A stretch of DNA of 64,000 nucleotides from Cylicocyclus nassatus (GCA_958299035.1 CATQJL010000112.1:59007823-59071822), one strand, 5' to 3'. Numbered from the stretch's first letter, positions 12,091 to 23,662 are shown. Program-made: numbers and translations. Notes: a model not told the origin generated them from the letters alone.

Positions 12091-15000
12091 TCACCTGTAT
12101 TCCCGTTGATCGTCGCTTGACACGAGCGGGATCCAGTGACGCCTCCATTCGTCCCTGTCGCGAGCGATCGTTGACCAATGTCTTCTCATCGCACCAGGTA
12201 CACGAGGAACGCTCTGAAGGACCTTAAAGGACTTCGTGAACATGTCCGACCATCGAGTCGGCGGTCTTCCTGTTCCACGTTTGACGTCCAGCGGTGTACA
12301 ATCTGTTACAGCTCTGGTCCACCGATTGTCGTCAAAACGCATCACGTGTCCGGCCCATCTGATTTTATTCTGTTTGGCGTATGCCATCCCTGATTTTCGA
12401 TCGTTGACATAGGGTGGAGCTTCGTATTCTTTCCCTTGCTTGCGCGAGTCGGGACACTCCTAACATCGCTCTCTCAACAGCGCGTTCGATGACGCTCACC
12501 GCATGTTCGTCCTGCTTCCTCATGGTCCACGTTTCCGAAGCGTACGTCAAAGCAGGTAGAACCGTCGTGCTGAAGAGATGGGTGCGGAGCCGGATGTTCC
12601 TGGTTTTCTTCACTGCGTCCTCAATTGCCTTGTATGCTCCTCATGCTGCTCGTTTCCTCCTGCTCAGTTCCGGGGCTAGCTCGTTCATCATGTTGACTTC
12701 CCGACCTAGGTAGACGTAGCTAGAGCATTCGGCGATCGTCATTCCATTCAGCGTGAAAGGAGCATCAGGAACCCATCCGTTTCTCATGAACATCGTCTTC
12801 GTCAGATTTAGCTGCAGACCGATCTTTCCACACACGTCATCAAACTGGGCCAGCATTCGTTCCGCTTGTGTGATGTCCGGTGTAATTAGGACTATGTCAT
12901 CCGCGAAGCGAAGGTGGTGTAGTTGCCGGCCGTCGACTTTCACACCCATATCATTCCACTCTAGTGTCCTCATGACGTATTCGAGAGCAGCGCTAAAAAG
13001 TTTTGGCGATATCGTATCGCCTGTCGTACTCCTTTCTTCACGTCGATGGTGATGTCTTTGTAGAATGGTGTGATCTTCGTTGTGAAGTCGTTGTATAGCT
13101 CACGAACTGTACTGAGTTGGAATACCTTGACTGCTCAAGGCATCGATGACAGCCTCAGTCTCAGCCGAATCGAATGCCTTCTTCAAATCGATGAAGGTGA
13201 GACAGAGCGGCATCCTGTACTCTCGCGATACTTCGATGAGCCTTGTTGTCGTGTGTATGTGGTCCATAGTGCTAAATCCTTTCCGGAACCCAGCTTGCTC
13301 GCATGGTTGTCTTTCGTCTAATTCTCTTCCGATCCTGTTAAGAAGTACTCGTGTGAAGAGTTTATAGACTGTAGACAATAAACAGATAGGGCGATAATTT
13401 CCGATGTCGCGGGGGTCTCCCTTCTTGTACATCAACACGGTCTTGCCGGTCTTCCATTGACTTGGAATCGTGCCCTCCGTTAGGTACCGCGTGAAGAGCC
13501 TCGCCATAGTTCTAATAAGAACTGGTGGGAGATTCTTTAGGTGTTCCGGTTTGATCCTGTGGGGCCCGGCTGCTGTACGGCTTTTCATTGACATGATAGC
13601 ATGTCGAACCTCCGAAGGAAGAACTGATGGTGCAACACATCCGTCCTCCTTGAGATGGCATGGCGGTAGGTGGACGTAACTCGCAAAGAGATCCGAGTAA
13701 AATTCGTTAATGACTTTCTCCACTGACCTTCGAGAAGATGTCGTGGTTCCACCAGAGCGGTGGAGTGCGGTCATCTTGGTCTTGTAATTGACGATGCTTC
13801 AGCGGGCGTTGCGTATACTTCTTCCGGCCTCTGCGGCGTCAACCATAACGTGTGCTCTTCTCTCTCTGAAATCTTCTTTTATCGCTTCTCTGCATTCTTC
13901 GCGAGCTCAGACGTAAGTTGGTAATTGCCTGATGCGCGTGCTGGATAAATCTTTCATATTCCTCGTCGATGTTGTCGATCACGGTATCTTGCCAAAAGCC
14001 AGAAGAAAACAGGTCCCAGTTGATGATAGTCGTGGGACGGTGTTTCTGAACTCGATGGCTCTTTCTGTATTCCGTGAGAAGTAGAACTTGGCACGAAGGA
14101 GACGATGGTTCGATCCCGTATAGAACTTCGGGACAACAGCGACGTCGGTCAGGCAATACCTTCTTTGACGATGATGTGATCAATCTCGTTGTGGTACTCT
14201 CCACCGGGCGATTCCCAGGTACAGCGTCGGGAAGGGCGCTTTTGAAACTGCGAGTTTCCATGGATGGTCCTCGTCGTCATGATGAACTCGGACAATCTCT
14301 CCCCTTGTTCGTTCCACTGTAGTCCATGGGTCCCGATGTGAAGTTCCGCAGGCGACCTTCTTGCTCCGATCTTTGCGTTGAAGTCACCGACGATGACCTT
14401 GTAGAAGGTGTGTTCTTCTCTGTAGAACTTCTCCAAGTCCATGTAAAAGGCCTCGACTTCATCTTCGTCGTAGCTTGATGTTGGCGCGTATGAAGACCGT
14501 CAAGGCTGGGATTGATCGACATCGTAAACGTCCGATCCGGGTTGTGAGTTGTTCGAATGAATCGATGCTCACGGCCAAACTCGTATTGACAAGGACTCCT
14601 TCACCGCCGACTCCCTTACTGTCGCATGTTCCTAAGGGTTGTTTCAGACTGCCGCACTGACTGCAGCAGACTGCAGCAGACTGCAGCTGACTGCACTGAC
14701 TGCAGCAGACTGCAGCAGACTGCAGCAGACTGCAGCTGACTGCAGCTGACCGCAATGACCACACTGACCGCACCGGTCGCAGCCTCTTTTCTTAGAAGAA
14801 AAAATTATCAAAACAGCGTGATTCGCGCATAAGAAGATCATAAGTTCCATCAGAATTCTTCTCAATCAAATTTTGGCGATAGTTTTCTTTGATATGTTCG
14901 TATTTGTTCTAATTCTTCCTATCATTGCATATATCTGTCTTGTAACATTGTAAACCTTGTTGTCTTTTGCTTTTACGTATATATTGTTGTGTTTGTTTAA

Positions 15001-15288
15001 AACACAACCATTTATCCTCTCCGCCTGCAGGCTTCAGCCGCTGCGGTCGTTGCGGTCAGTGCGGTCAGCTGCAGTCTGCTGCGGTCAGTGCAGACTGCTG
15101 CAGTCAGTGCGGCAGTATGAAACAACCCTAAGAACAGTTCTTCTCCAGTATCAAACGTGGCGTTCAGCGGATCTCCTTGTCTCGGTCAGTCCGATGATGT
15201 CGTACTTGATCTTCTTTGCTTGCATCAAGAGTTCTTCGATGGATGCGTCCGATGCGAGCGTCCGTGCGTTGTAAGTACAGACCGTCAT
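12091..15288 (-). pseudogene. Broken endonuclease-reverse transcriptase ORF of the LINE
   Basis: On the minus strand the reading starts at ATG 15288 (MTVCTYNARTLASD, the apurinic-like endonuclease N-terminus, with IIGLTETRRS). It is interrupted at 15136, and after the insertion continues with the catalytic block VIVGDFNAKIGARR (near 14390) and HNEIDHIIVKEG. Reverse transcriptase follows: NYRPICLLSTVYKL, QAGFRKGFSTMDHI, FIDLKKAFDS (first catalytic Asp), then HLRFADDIVLI (FADD box, near 12900). A conserved C-terminal tail [19 protein letters not shown] ends at about 12091. Frame breaks occur near 14150, 13800, 13100-12970, 12640 and 12370, so no intact enzyme is encoded. Family assignment rests on domain order and tail type; a CR1- or BovB-like relative is not excluded. 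Confidence 0.85.
14631..15136. mobile_element. CTGCAG-rich foldback inserted into the LINE
   Basis: The ends are inverted repeats, TAAGGGTTGTTTCAGACTGC at the left and GCAGTATGAAACAACCCTAA at the right. They continue as imperfect tandem CTGCAGCAGA/CTGCACTGA units (14655-14780 and 15040-15115). The interior is AT-rich and non-coding. LINE sequence resumes on both sides, so the insertion is later than the LINE. A short target duplication (GTTC on each side) is possible but not certain. Confidence 0.8.
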
Positions 15289-15882
15289 CATTGTCCGTCT
15301 CGTTTTCGGCACCTAGATCGCCCTTCAAACCTTGTCCCCACCGGCGCTGCCTTACCAGTGGCTCTTCCAAGATTAAGGGAGCTTTCCATTATATCACTGT
15401 GTTTAACGATTAATTACTCGCAGGAGCTGGGCTCAAATCTCCCGCGAGGGACGGTTGGAGCTCATTTGTTGGAGGCCCACCTCTCCCACACCTACCCGGG
15501 AAATAGGTATGCAAGCTTTTAATGGAGGCAGGGAGTCCGTCCCCCGGCTCCGCTTGCTTATCAGAGCAGGCGCTGGGTCGCTTTTGGTCGGCGATTAGCC
15601 CCCTATCCGCCACATGGGGACGCCCCACGTAGCCTCGCGACTAACCGGCTGGGATCCCTCTGCGAAGGAGATCCGTGGATCGAGAACATAGTTGCTGAAA
15701 AGAGAAAGGCGGAATATTTAGGTGGTTTGTTTCTTTGCAAATCCTCCCCTACCGCGTCTCGCAATGTTCTCTAGCATCAGATAATTTGTAGTCGTCACAG
15801 TGAGCAGCCTATTTGAGCAAAACTGGAGGAGAAATTTGAAAACTATCTTACACGTTACCCACTGTACTCCAAGCTAAAGCAG

Positions 15883-16350
15883 TTATGTATTTATATACAA
15901 AGGCGTGCCATGTCGAAGTAGCTGAATGGTAACCTTCAAAACTAGTCCACTCTGAACATAGACCTGATGCGAAAAATTTGATGAACTCTGGCGGAGGCCG
16001 TCCAAGCACAGCCGCCGCGATTCGTTTTTCACGAATAATGAGCGGCAGTCCAGGAACTTCACACCCAGTAGCTGATCTGACTTCGTCATAAAGATCCCTA
16101 CTACAGTTTTAAGCCTCAAAGTACATATGTTGCACAAACTATATCTGTAGTAGTGTGGTAAAACAACTTTCTGACGAATTCCAGCTTTTGGTGAAAACTA
16201 CACCCAAAGAACAATTCGAACTTTTCTGCTTTCTACACTTACAAACAGGTGAGACCAGAATTGGCAATAAGTTTGCAAAGAAGCCGTAACTTCATCAGTA
16301 ACGCTATCGATAGATTTCCTTTTCGCTTCTTGGTAATGTTAACAACTGAG
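15883..16350 (-). CDS. Doubtful hypothetical protein (two-exon open chain)
   Basis: Not recognised. On the minus strand an exon 16243-16350 follows a TTTATAG acceptor and ends at a GTAAGTG donor. It encodes a 36-residue piece containing ERKSIDSVTDEVTASLQTYC. It can be spliced to 15883-16197, which stays open for 104 codons to a TAA. A second frame over the same region is also open and looks equally protein-like (LPLIIREKRIAAAVLGRPPP), ending near 15845, so the true frame is unresolved. No start codon or signal peptide is clear. It lies just outside the LINE insertion and could be a relic exon or an unknown repeat. Confidence 0.28.
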
Positions 16351-16592
16351 TCTATAAATTGAGGCTGAAAAGGATTTTTTATTGATGAACAATCAGCACG
16401 AATCTTTTCTGAGCGATTTTACTTTTCTTTCCACCCTTGTCATACATCTACTTGACTTTACTGATATTCCACTTATTGTGGAACATCACCGGTACGCTAA
16501 ACGCAAATAGTGCATGCAAATAAGTCACAAAAAAACAAGCGTTCCAGTTCTGCCTTTATACATGCTCCAATAATCGTGCGCTTGAATGTCGA

Positions 16593-16747
16593 GACGAATT
16601 CGAAACAGACCAGCTACAAAGATCGAGGTCTAAACTTCAAAAAACGTAAAAAAACCAAGTCCGTGACCGCTGTTGAGGTCGGCGGAGAAAACTGCGCGTC
16701 GCTACCGCGTCGCCGATCAGGGTACGCTTGTGCGTTTCGAATTCGTC
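16593..16747 (-). repeat. Dispersed inverted-end repeat (second copy)
   Basis: Bounded by GACGAATTCGAAAC at the left and GTTTCGAATTCGTC at the right. Its reverse complement matches 11509-11650 through ACGCACAAGCGTACCCTGAT and CAGTTTTCTCCGCCGA. The 171-codon ORF across it is not a gene. Confidence 0.65.
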
Positions 16748-17414
16748 GGGTCTGGGTAAGTAATCGAAACGCACAACATCTACTTTCAATACTTTCGCCC
16801 CAGGTCATCGCTTTAGCCTTAGAGCGTGGAAGACATCGCGAGGTTAGTCACTATCCACTGTCACGCTTGGCTCCGGGTCAGGAGTCACCGACCGCACGGC
16901 GGCTTCTCGCCGCGCCCAAATTTTGTGCCTCACAAAAACTCTCCGGTGCTAAAGTGGCACGGCACCACAGTAGGGGGGGGGATGGGAGGAGGGGGTGGCG
17001 GCAGATACATGACTCGATGCTATAAGTAACATTGCGGCAGGAGTACTGACGGAGATGAGGCCTGTACTGCTCGACGTCGCGTTGCGGCGTCGCTTCGCGA
17101 AAAATCGTGACTCCTGACCATAGGTGCGATAGTGAGAGATTTTGCTCACCCCTCTTCACCCCTGAACCGGGACCAAGGTAACCCCTTTCACCAAAAGCCG
17201 AGAAGGAGATTAAGAGTGAGGTAAGGCTAAGCAAAGGAGATATTTGTACGGGAATTGTTTGTGTATCGGAAAGGAGGAAGAAGACTTATAGGGATTCACG
17301 AACTTCCAGAAGGAAAAAAATAGTAGCTTCTGTAGTTACACGGCAACGCCAGAGAGGAAGGTTCCGTGGAACAACTTCCCTCTCTGGTTTTAGAGAATAA
17401 ATAGTTTAAGAGTC
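16748..17414. other. Non-coding, G-rich tract and hairpin
   Basis: Contains a G-rich stretch (16974-17002) and a hairpin at 17349-17387 with arms CCAGAGAGGAAG / CTTCCCTCTCTGG. No exon could be supported. Confidence 0.4.
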
Positions 17415-18188
17415 TGTTCATATTAGTGCCTTGTGAAAGGTGTATCTAGTGATTTCTGGGCCTTACGAGTTTTCAACATAAAAAAATTCATAAATTTTGT
17501 AGATGAATAGCTGGTACAGGGAATAGTCACCATAGGAGCTGCCTCGTCCCCCGCTTTCAGAAAATATGTAGCATGTCTGAGATCTGTTCAAAAAAGTGCC
17601 TGGGTGAAGGGTGTGCCTAGCGATTTTTGGAGATTTTCGATTTTTTAACATAAAAAATTCATAACTTTTGTAGATGAAAGTACTGCACGCCGAGATAGTT
17701 ACCATTAGTCTGTCTCGTCTTCCGCTTTTAGAAAATATATGCTTTGCCTGGGCTCCATAAAAAAAAGTGCCGGATGAAGGGTGGGTGAGACTTTTATAAT
17801 GGGAGTGCTCAATTGGAGGCTTTTTTACCTTTGTGAAAAGACGTCTACTTGAGCACTCCCATTATGAAAGTACCCACCCTTCACCCGGCACTTTTTTTAA
17901 CGGACCCCAGGCAAGGTATATATTCTGTGAAACGGAGGACGAGGCGGTTCCAAAGGTAACCATTCCTATGTGAAAGATGTTCATCTACAAAAGTTACGAA
18001 CACCCAGGCACTTTTTGAACGGATCTCAGACATGCTGCATATTTTCTGAAAGCGGAGGACAAGGCGGTTTCGAGGGTAGCCATCTTAAGATCTTCATCTG
18101 CAGAAATTATGATTTTTTTTCAAATTTAAAAGTACGCAAATATTCGATTAATTACCCACGCGCTTCGCCAGGCACTTTTTTGAAATGA
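17415..18188. mobile_element. Foldback element of diverged ~170-bp repeat units
   Basis: Units beginning AGTGCCTGGGTGAAGGGTG and containing TCATAACTTTTGTAGATGAA are repeated in direct orientation at about 17420, 17595 and 17755. They are then repeated in inverted orientation from 17870 to 18180 (CACCCTTCACCCGGCACTTT, CATCTACAAAAGTTACGAA). The symmetry centre is a near-perfect palindrome (TATAATGGGAGTGCTCAA ... TTGAGCACTCCCATTATGAA) around 17836. No ORF of note. It was later invaded by the hAT-like element at 18197. Confidence 0.65.
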
Positions 18189-18196
18189 CCCTAGAC

Positions 18197-18463
18197 CAGG
18201 GCCTGGCACCAGCTGGCACGGGGCAAGCTGGATATCGTTTTTGGGGCAAAAAGCAAAGGGGGTTTCGTTTTTGTGGGCGAAGACACGTCAAAAATTGGCG
18301 ACTTTTTTTGAGTCGACGTTTCGTTTCTGGGGGGATTTTGGGGAATTTTTCAGGTTTTAGAGGGGATATCGTTGAGGGTCAAAGGGGACTTCGTAAAATT
18401 TTGGGAAAGTCAAAGGGGACTTCGTTTTGAAAATTTCCTGGTGCCAGCTCGTGCCGAGCCCTG
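18197..18463. mobile_element. Non-autonomous hAT-type element, 267 bp, with 8-bp target duplication
   Basis: Flanked by exact 8-bp direct repeats CCCTAGAC (18189-18196 and 18464-18471). The ends form inverted repeats starting CAGGGCYYGGCAC, with CACCAGCTGGCAC and GTGCCAGCTCGTGCC sub-terminal. Length of target duplication and the CAGGG start are typical of hAT elements. The interior carries GTCAAAGGGGACTTCG twice. A related copy lies at 24006-24208. Confidence 0.8.
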
Positions 18464-18471
18464 CCCTAGAC

Positions 18472-19048
18472 AAACTACACAATTTCTTAAAGAGAAAAAA
18501 AGATGGTTATGAAAACAATTTTCTTGCTAACTTGCTGTTCGTCTACAGAAGTTATAAATTTTTCTTTGAAGAATTTGTAAATGCTCAAAAATTGTCTCTC
18601 TTTCCGAAACAGATGTTCTTGCACACATCTCCTACTCTATGGTATTTTCGAAAAAAGATAGGATGGTTCCAGTCCTACTTCAGTCTTCACAAAAAAGATG
18701 GTAGAGAATTGAAAATGATAAAACGTTAATTAGGAAGATGAGAGAACACCATCTCCTCCGCTCTCCCCCCCCCCTCTCGGTCAACATTTCACAATTTCTC
18801 GATCAGGTGAAACACCCTTCACCATGGAGGGCTGCGACCACTGTGACCCCTTTCACCCTGGCGAAGTCATTCTCACCTTATTGTACCTATGATCCTGACC
18901 CATACCCGTCACGCTTCATGCCTCCCATTGGCATACGTTACCTTACAAACTGATCGTGTGTGGTGACGAATTTATAGTGTTTCATAAGAATGATGTGATT
19001 CGTTACCATAGGTGTTACCATACTACAGTATAGGATATGATTCGTCGG
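18472..19048. other. Non-coding stretch
   Basis: A 100-codon open frame (18427-18729) is AT-rich and has no domain. The rest is simple repetitive sequence including an ACCCTTCACCA motif shared with neighbouring repeats. No gene is supported. Confidence 0.35.
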
Positions 19049-19582
19049 CGCCATACCTTCGATACATAGAGCCATGTACTCTGGTAACCTTCACTTTGAG
19101 CGTCATGATAGAACACAACCTTCACCAGGGGAGAAGTACAGAAGTCATCCGGGGCGAAGCCCCGGAAATTATGACATAACTAATGACATAATTATATAGG
19201 GATGAATTTAAATGAGGCAAATATAGCAGTGACATTCGAAAGAAGCTCAAAAAAAACCGAAGGATTGCGTTTTTATGGCCTTTTTTGTTGAGAAGAAGGT
19301 TTTAATTTAAAAATTCTATCAAAAACTAGGGCAAAATTTATCAATTAACCTTTCTCTGAACTGCGGTTGAATGTTGGAAGTTCATTAAAGCCGCTAGAGT
19401 TCAATAAAAACGAAAAACTGCGCTCAAATCTTGCGCAAAGAGTCGCCATATGAATGCTGGTCTATCTCGTTATGGAGTGATTTTCAAGACCCGCGACGTT
19501 GTCAGTGCTCCTGGTTGTCTCATGAGAATCACAACGATATATAATTTTGCAGGGTTTCGTTGAGACCCTGCGAAGATCCACG

Positions 19583-19698
19583 ACCAGAGCCAAATGCCCC
19601 GTCGGCTCTGGTCTGTCTCCGCTGCTCGTCTGCGTCTCCGCGCGCTACGCGCTACCTCGCTACCTCAAATGCGGGGCGCGGGGCATTTGGCTCTGGTA
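19583..19698. repeat. GC-rich internal palindrome (left copy)
   Basis: ACCAGAGCCAAATGCCCCG ... CGGGGCATTTGGCTCTGGT encloses a GC-rich core with TCTGCGTCTCCGCGCG. The same block is at 22113-22228 and, diverged, at 42452-42562. It may be an older MITE carried inside the larger element. Confidence 0.75.
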
Positions 19699-22112
19699 CC
19701 CCTTTCTTCGTTGTTCGGTGCCCAATTTCGATAATCTATATATCATATTAAAGCTCTTGATCTCTATTTTCACGCTGACAACGTCGCGGAACTTCTTTTT
19801 GGAATTTAAACGAGAAATCCTCGAAAAACGGTGTTTTCGAAAACCTCTTGTTTTTTCTTCAGTTCAACTTTTTTCACTCGGTTTTTTTGTGCATTCGATA
19901 GGTCTTGTTTCTGTCTATGATGTAGACAACGTCGCCGAGCTTACTTCTTTGCTTATGCCGGTTTTTTTTTGTGAAAAATACAAAAAAGTGCGTTTTTCTT
20001 TACCTTGTTCTCTTTCTGTGCTTTTGCAGCGAATTTTTTCCAACTTGGACGATACTTGCTCAGAATGATGAGCGTAAGAATCCAGACAACGTCGCAGCGT
20101 ACGAAATGACTATGCGGGGGTGAAAATTTGAAGGACGCATCAAAAATCAGATTGGCGTCGATGTGCAACACAACTTTACAGACATGTTTAACATGTTCAA
20201 TTCAGTTGTTGACAAGTTCTTCTTCTTTCGGTCTCCCAACTAAGCTAAACAGCGCTTTTTTTGACTGGAAAAGAACTTTGTTGTTATTGTCACCCAATTT
20301 TAACGGCAATCCTGGAGACGAAACTCTGCGTAGGAAACCACCAAGTTAAGGTTTCAGATTGGTGATGTGCTAACCTCTGCTTTATATGAATTTTCTAAGT
20401 TTTCTAATTTAATTTGTATCTCTAAATTTTCGTCTGTTTTTCTGAAACAACCTTCACTTTTTATAGGGGGCAAGAACTCAAACAACTAACACTTTTAAGC
20501 CCTTGTCTCTTGACTATCGAAAGTATGGTCGGCGCTATTCCACATTAGTTGACTCAAAAAATGAAAATCGTAAATTTCGCTAAAACTTCGTTTAGGGAGG
20601 TTATTTGGTACGCTGAGCACGAATACGATGTTTATTTCGTGCGACAGCGCCCCGGTGGAGTTACGGTCGGATTACGGCAGGGGGTCAAAATCACGGAGTT
20701 GCCCGAAACTTGGCCCAGAGGGGTTACTCGGCTCGCTGCCGAATATCACATTGGATTTGTACCGCAGCGTCATTTTCTTCGACTACGGTTGGTATACGCT
20801 AAAGGGTCAAAATCTCAAAATCCGCTGTAACTTTGCACAGAGGGGTTGTTCGACATGCAGATTAGAAATGTTACACATTCTCCGCACGAAAGCATCTCCC
20901 TGCATGGTTACGGTAGGTTTACGGTAAGGGTCAAAGTCACAAATCGGCAAATTTGTCTTCCCCTGTGCTTTGCTCAGGCAAAAGCCGCAGCAAGCTGTGT
21001 AGCGCGGCGTGGTCGTGTGTGCAAAGCTTCATGATCGTCCGAATCACCGTTCCCCATTTCAGGCAGAACTATGTTTTACACCTGTTACTGTGAAGCTACC
21101 GTAACCCGAGAACCCGAGAAAATGACGCTACGGTACAAAACCAATGTGATATTCAGCATCAGCGGGCCGATTAACCCTTCTGGGCCAAGTTTCGGCCAAA
21201 TCCGTGATTTTGACCCTTTACCGTAGTCCTACCCTAACTCCACCGGATGGCGCTGTCGCACGGAACAAACACCATATTCGTGTTCAGCATACCAAAAAAC
21301 CCCCTTAGACGAAATTTTAGCGAAATTCACGGGATTCATTTTTTGGGTCAACCAGTGTGGAATAGTACCGATTCTTGCGTTGGCCTTTTCTGAACACCAT
21401 TCTCACCACCTGCCATACCTTCGATAGTCTAGAGACAGGGCGTCAAAAGTGAAGGTTGTTTGAACATCTGACGTCATAAACAGTGAAGGTTGCTTAAAGA
21501 TGATCAGAGAAGAGAAAATGACTCAAAACAGGTATAAAAAGCAAAAGAAACTGCTGAAAACCGGATAAAAACGCTGCAATGAGGCTTGAAATCTTTCATT
21601 TGGCGGCTTTCGAAAGTGCAAGTTTTCGCTTCAGGACCAGCGATCCGCAACACGGGTTTTGATTTTCGATGCGTCCTTTAAATTTTTACCCCCGCATTGA
21701 CGTTCCTGTTTCTTGGGACGTTGTCTAGATTGTTGCGCTTATTGTTCTGAGCAACAATCGCCCAAGCTGGAAAAAAAATCGATGCGAAAGCACTGAAACT
21801 GAACAAGGTAAAGAAAAATGCACTTTTTACGATTTTTCGCAAAAAATTCCACCATAATCCAAGAGATAAGGGCTGGGTGGTTGTCTGCATTATGAACAGA
21901 AGCAAGATCTATAGATTGCATGAAAAAACCGCATGAAAAGAGTTAAACTAGAAGAAAAACAAGCGATTTTCGAAAACAAGGTTTTTGCCGGATTTCTCGA
22001 CCAAATCAAAAAATGTGGTTTTGGGACGTTGTCAGCGTGAAAATAGAGATCAAGAGCCTCAAAATGATATATAGCTTTCCAAAATTGGGTTCGAAACAGC
22101 GAAGAAAAGGAT

Positions 22113-22228
22113 ACCAGAGCCAAATGCCCCGCGCCCCGCGTTTGGGGTAGCGAGGTAGCGCGCAGCTCGCGGAGACGCAGACCAGCAGCGGAGACAGACC
22201 AGAGCCGACGGGGCATTTGGCTCTGGTC
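22113..22228. repeat. GC-rich internal palindrome (right copy)
   Basis: Inverted copy of the block at 19583-19698, with the same CCAGAGCCAAATGCC arms. Confidence 0.75.
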
Positions 22229-22746
22229 GTGGATCTCCGCGGAGTCTCAACGGAACCCCGCAACATTATGTATCATTCTGATCGCCATGACACGACAAGG
22301 AGAACTGACAACGTCCCAAGCTTCAAAAATCACTCACTAACAAGATAGACCAGCGTTTTCGTGCGCGACTCCCTGCGCAAGATTTAAGCGCAGTTTCTCG
22401 CCCTTATTTAACTCCAATAGCTTTCCTAAACTTGTGAAACTCGATTTTGTTCAAATGAGAGGTTAACTAAGAAATTCTGTTCTGAATTCTGGCGAAAATC
22501 CTACAGAAACCTTTTTTTAGGTGAAAAAGGCTATGAAAACGCAAATTCTTGGCTTCGCTGAGATAAGCTAAAGATTTTATTCCCTATATTTGCTTCATTA
22601 ACATTCGTTCCGATATAATCAGGATAATAACATCCGGGGCGAAGCCCCGGATGAATTCTGTTTATTCCAGGTGAAGGTTGTGTCCCCTCATAGCCCTCAA
22701 AGTGAAGGTTACCAGAGTACGTAGCTCTATGCATCGAGGGTATGCC

Positions 22747-23662
22747 ACCTGCGGAGGTCTGGCGACAGGTAGAAGTTCTATCCAATTGCACCGTGTGACT
22801 GTTCAGTCTTGACGGTAATTTGCCATGGTAATACATCATGATTCATTAATTGGGGAATCATAGGTAGGTCTTTTGCAAAATCCTTTTCTTTGCATCTGTC
22901 ACATCTTCAGCTGCCAGAAAAATGATTCATAAAAGAACGTTAGGATAATGGTCAAATATAGTCATATTCACTCCTATTGGTGATTAACCATAAGACTTTC
23001 CTCCGATAAAGTGACGTCAAATAATGTGCATCACATTTTATCACAGTTTTTCTCGAGATACGCGCTTATCATGTCACTATAATGCCGAGCTCACTTATAA
23101 GTGTACAACGCACGCGAATCACCTTTTCTCTCTAGTATCAAAGAGCGACGCAGACCATAGCGGTGGAAGCCATACTGTCCTTTCTGCTACTAATTTCCTT
23201 GCTAGGTTAATTCTAAATTCCGCTGTTTCTTATAATGGTGTCTGCTCAAGTAATGTCGATGTTTCTGTAGATAAACGTTGGTGTAAAAGCTCCTTAACCA
23301 ACTAAGACTTCCAGTTGTTCTGTAATGTGCAAACTCTTACTGCTAATTCTTGCATTCTTCATTCCATTAAGTCTTTTACGAATCAAGATGGCAATGAGTT
23401 TCTCCTGTTATCATTACAATGCTGTGATTACCCATTGTTTGAATACTCTTTGATGATTGGAATAACATAACACCAGTAGGAGCAGGTTGCGAGTTGGAAT
23501 GGTAGATTACTGTTAGAATTTACTCAAATTGGCAAACCTCGGCAAAGTTTTCCCTTCCTACAAAAGGCATCTGGAGAAGATATTTGCTTGTTGGAGCGAA
23601 AACGAAATGAGTGAAGCTAAAACGTTAGGGCTCAAATGGAGCGATAGCGAGCACCAGGATAC
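22747..23662. other. Non-coding or unrecognised stretch
   Basis: A plus-strand open frame at 23024-23305 (93 codons) and a following open segment to about 23470 have no recognisable domain and no convincing splice context. No repeat boundary was seen. Confidence 0.3.

Larger units (their letters stand above)
12084..15678 (-). mobile_element. RTE-like non-LTR retrotransposon (LINE), apparently full length
   Basis: The element is flanked by an exact 11-bp target duplication ATCGAGAACAT at 12073-12083 and 15679-15689. Read on the minus strand, it starts with a GC-rich leader of about 390 bp, then one long ORF with endonuclease and reverse transcriptase. It ends in a short tandem tail (ATACAGGTG repeated twice) rather than poly(A), as is usual for RTE elements. 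The endonuclease is split by a foldback at 14631-15136. Without that insertion the element is about 3.1 kb, typical of RTE. Confidence 0.85.
19049..22746. mobile_element. 3.7-kb nested palindrome (two inverted copies around a third foldback)
   Basis: A left copy (19049-20528) and an inverted right copy (21413-22746) of one element share CCATACCTTCGATA ends, AACCTTCACTTTGAG, CATCCGGGGCGAAGCCCCGG and a long body. The middle (20529-21412) is itself an inverted repeat: GCTATTCCACATTAGTTGAC against GTCAACCAGTGTGGAATAG, then CCGAATATCACATTGG. A single copy of the outer element is at 41659-43070. ORFs up to 173 codons occur but differ between copies and show no domain. It is a DNA-transposon-like foldback of unknown superfamily. 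Confidence 0.75.

Noticed and set aside
12178..14322. Plus-strand ORFs opposite the LINE
   Set aside because: They are antisense shadows of the reverse transcriptase and endonuclease.
14459..15274. Ser/Cys/Gln-rich ORFs around the LINE
   Set aside because: They are translations of tandem CTGCAG units in the inserted foldback.
16510..17025. 171-codon plus-strand ORF
   Set aside because: It runs through a dispersed inverted repeat also found at 11509-11650 and has no domain or splice context.
19547..20068. 173-codon plus-strand ORF
   Set aside because: It lies within one arm of a palindromic element; homologous copies do not keep the frame.
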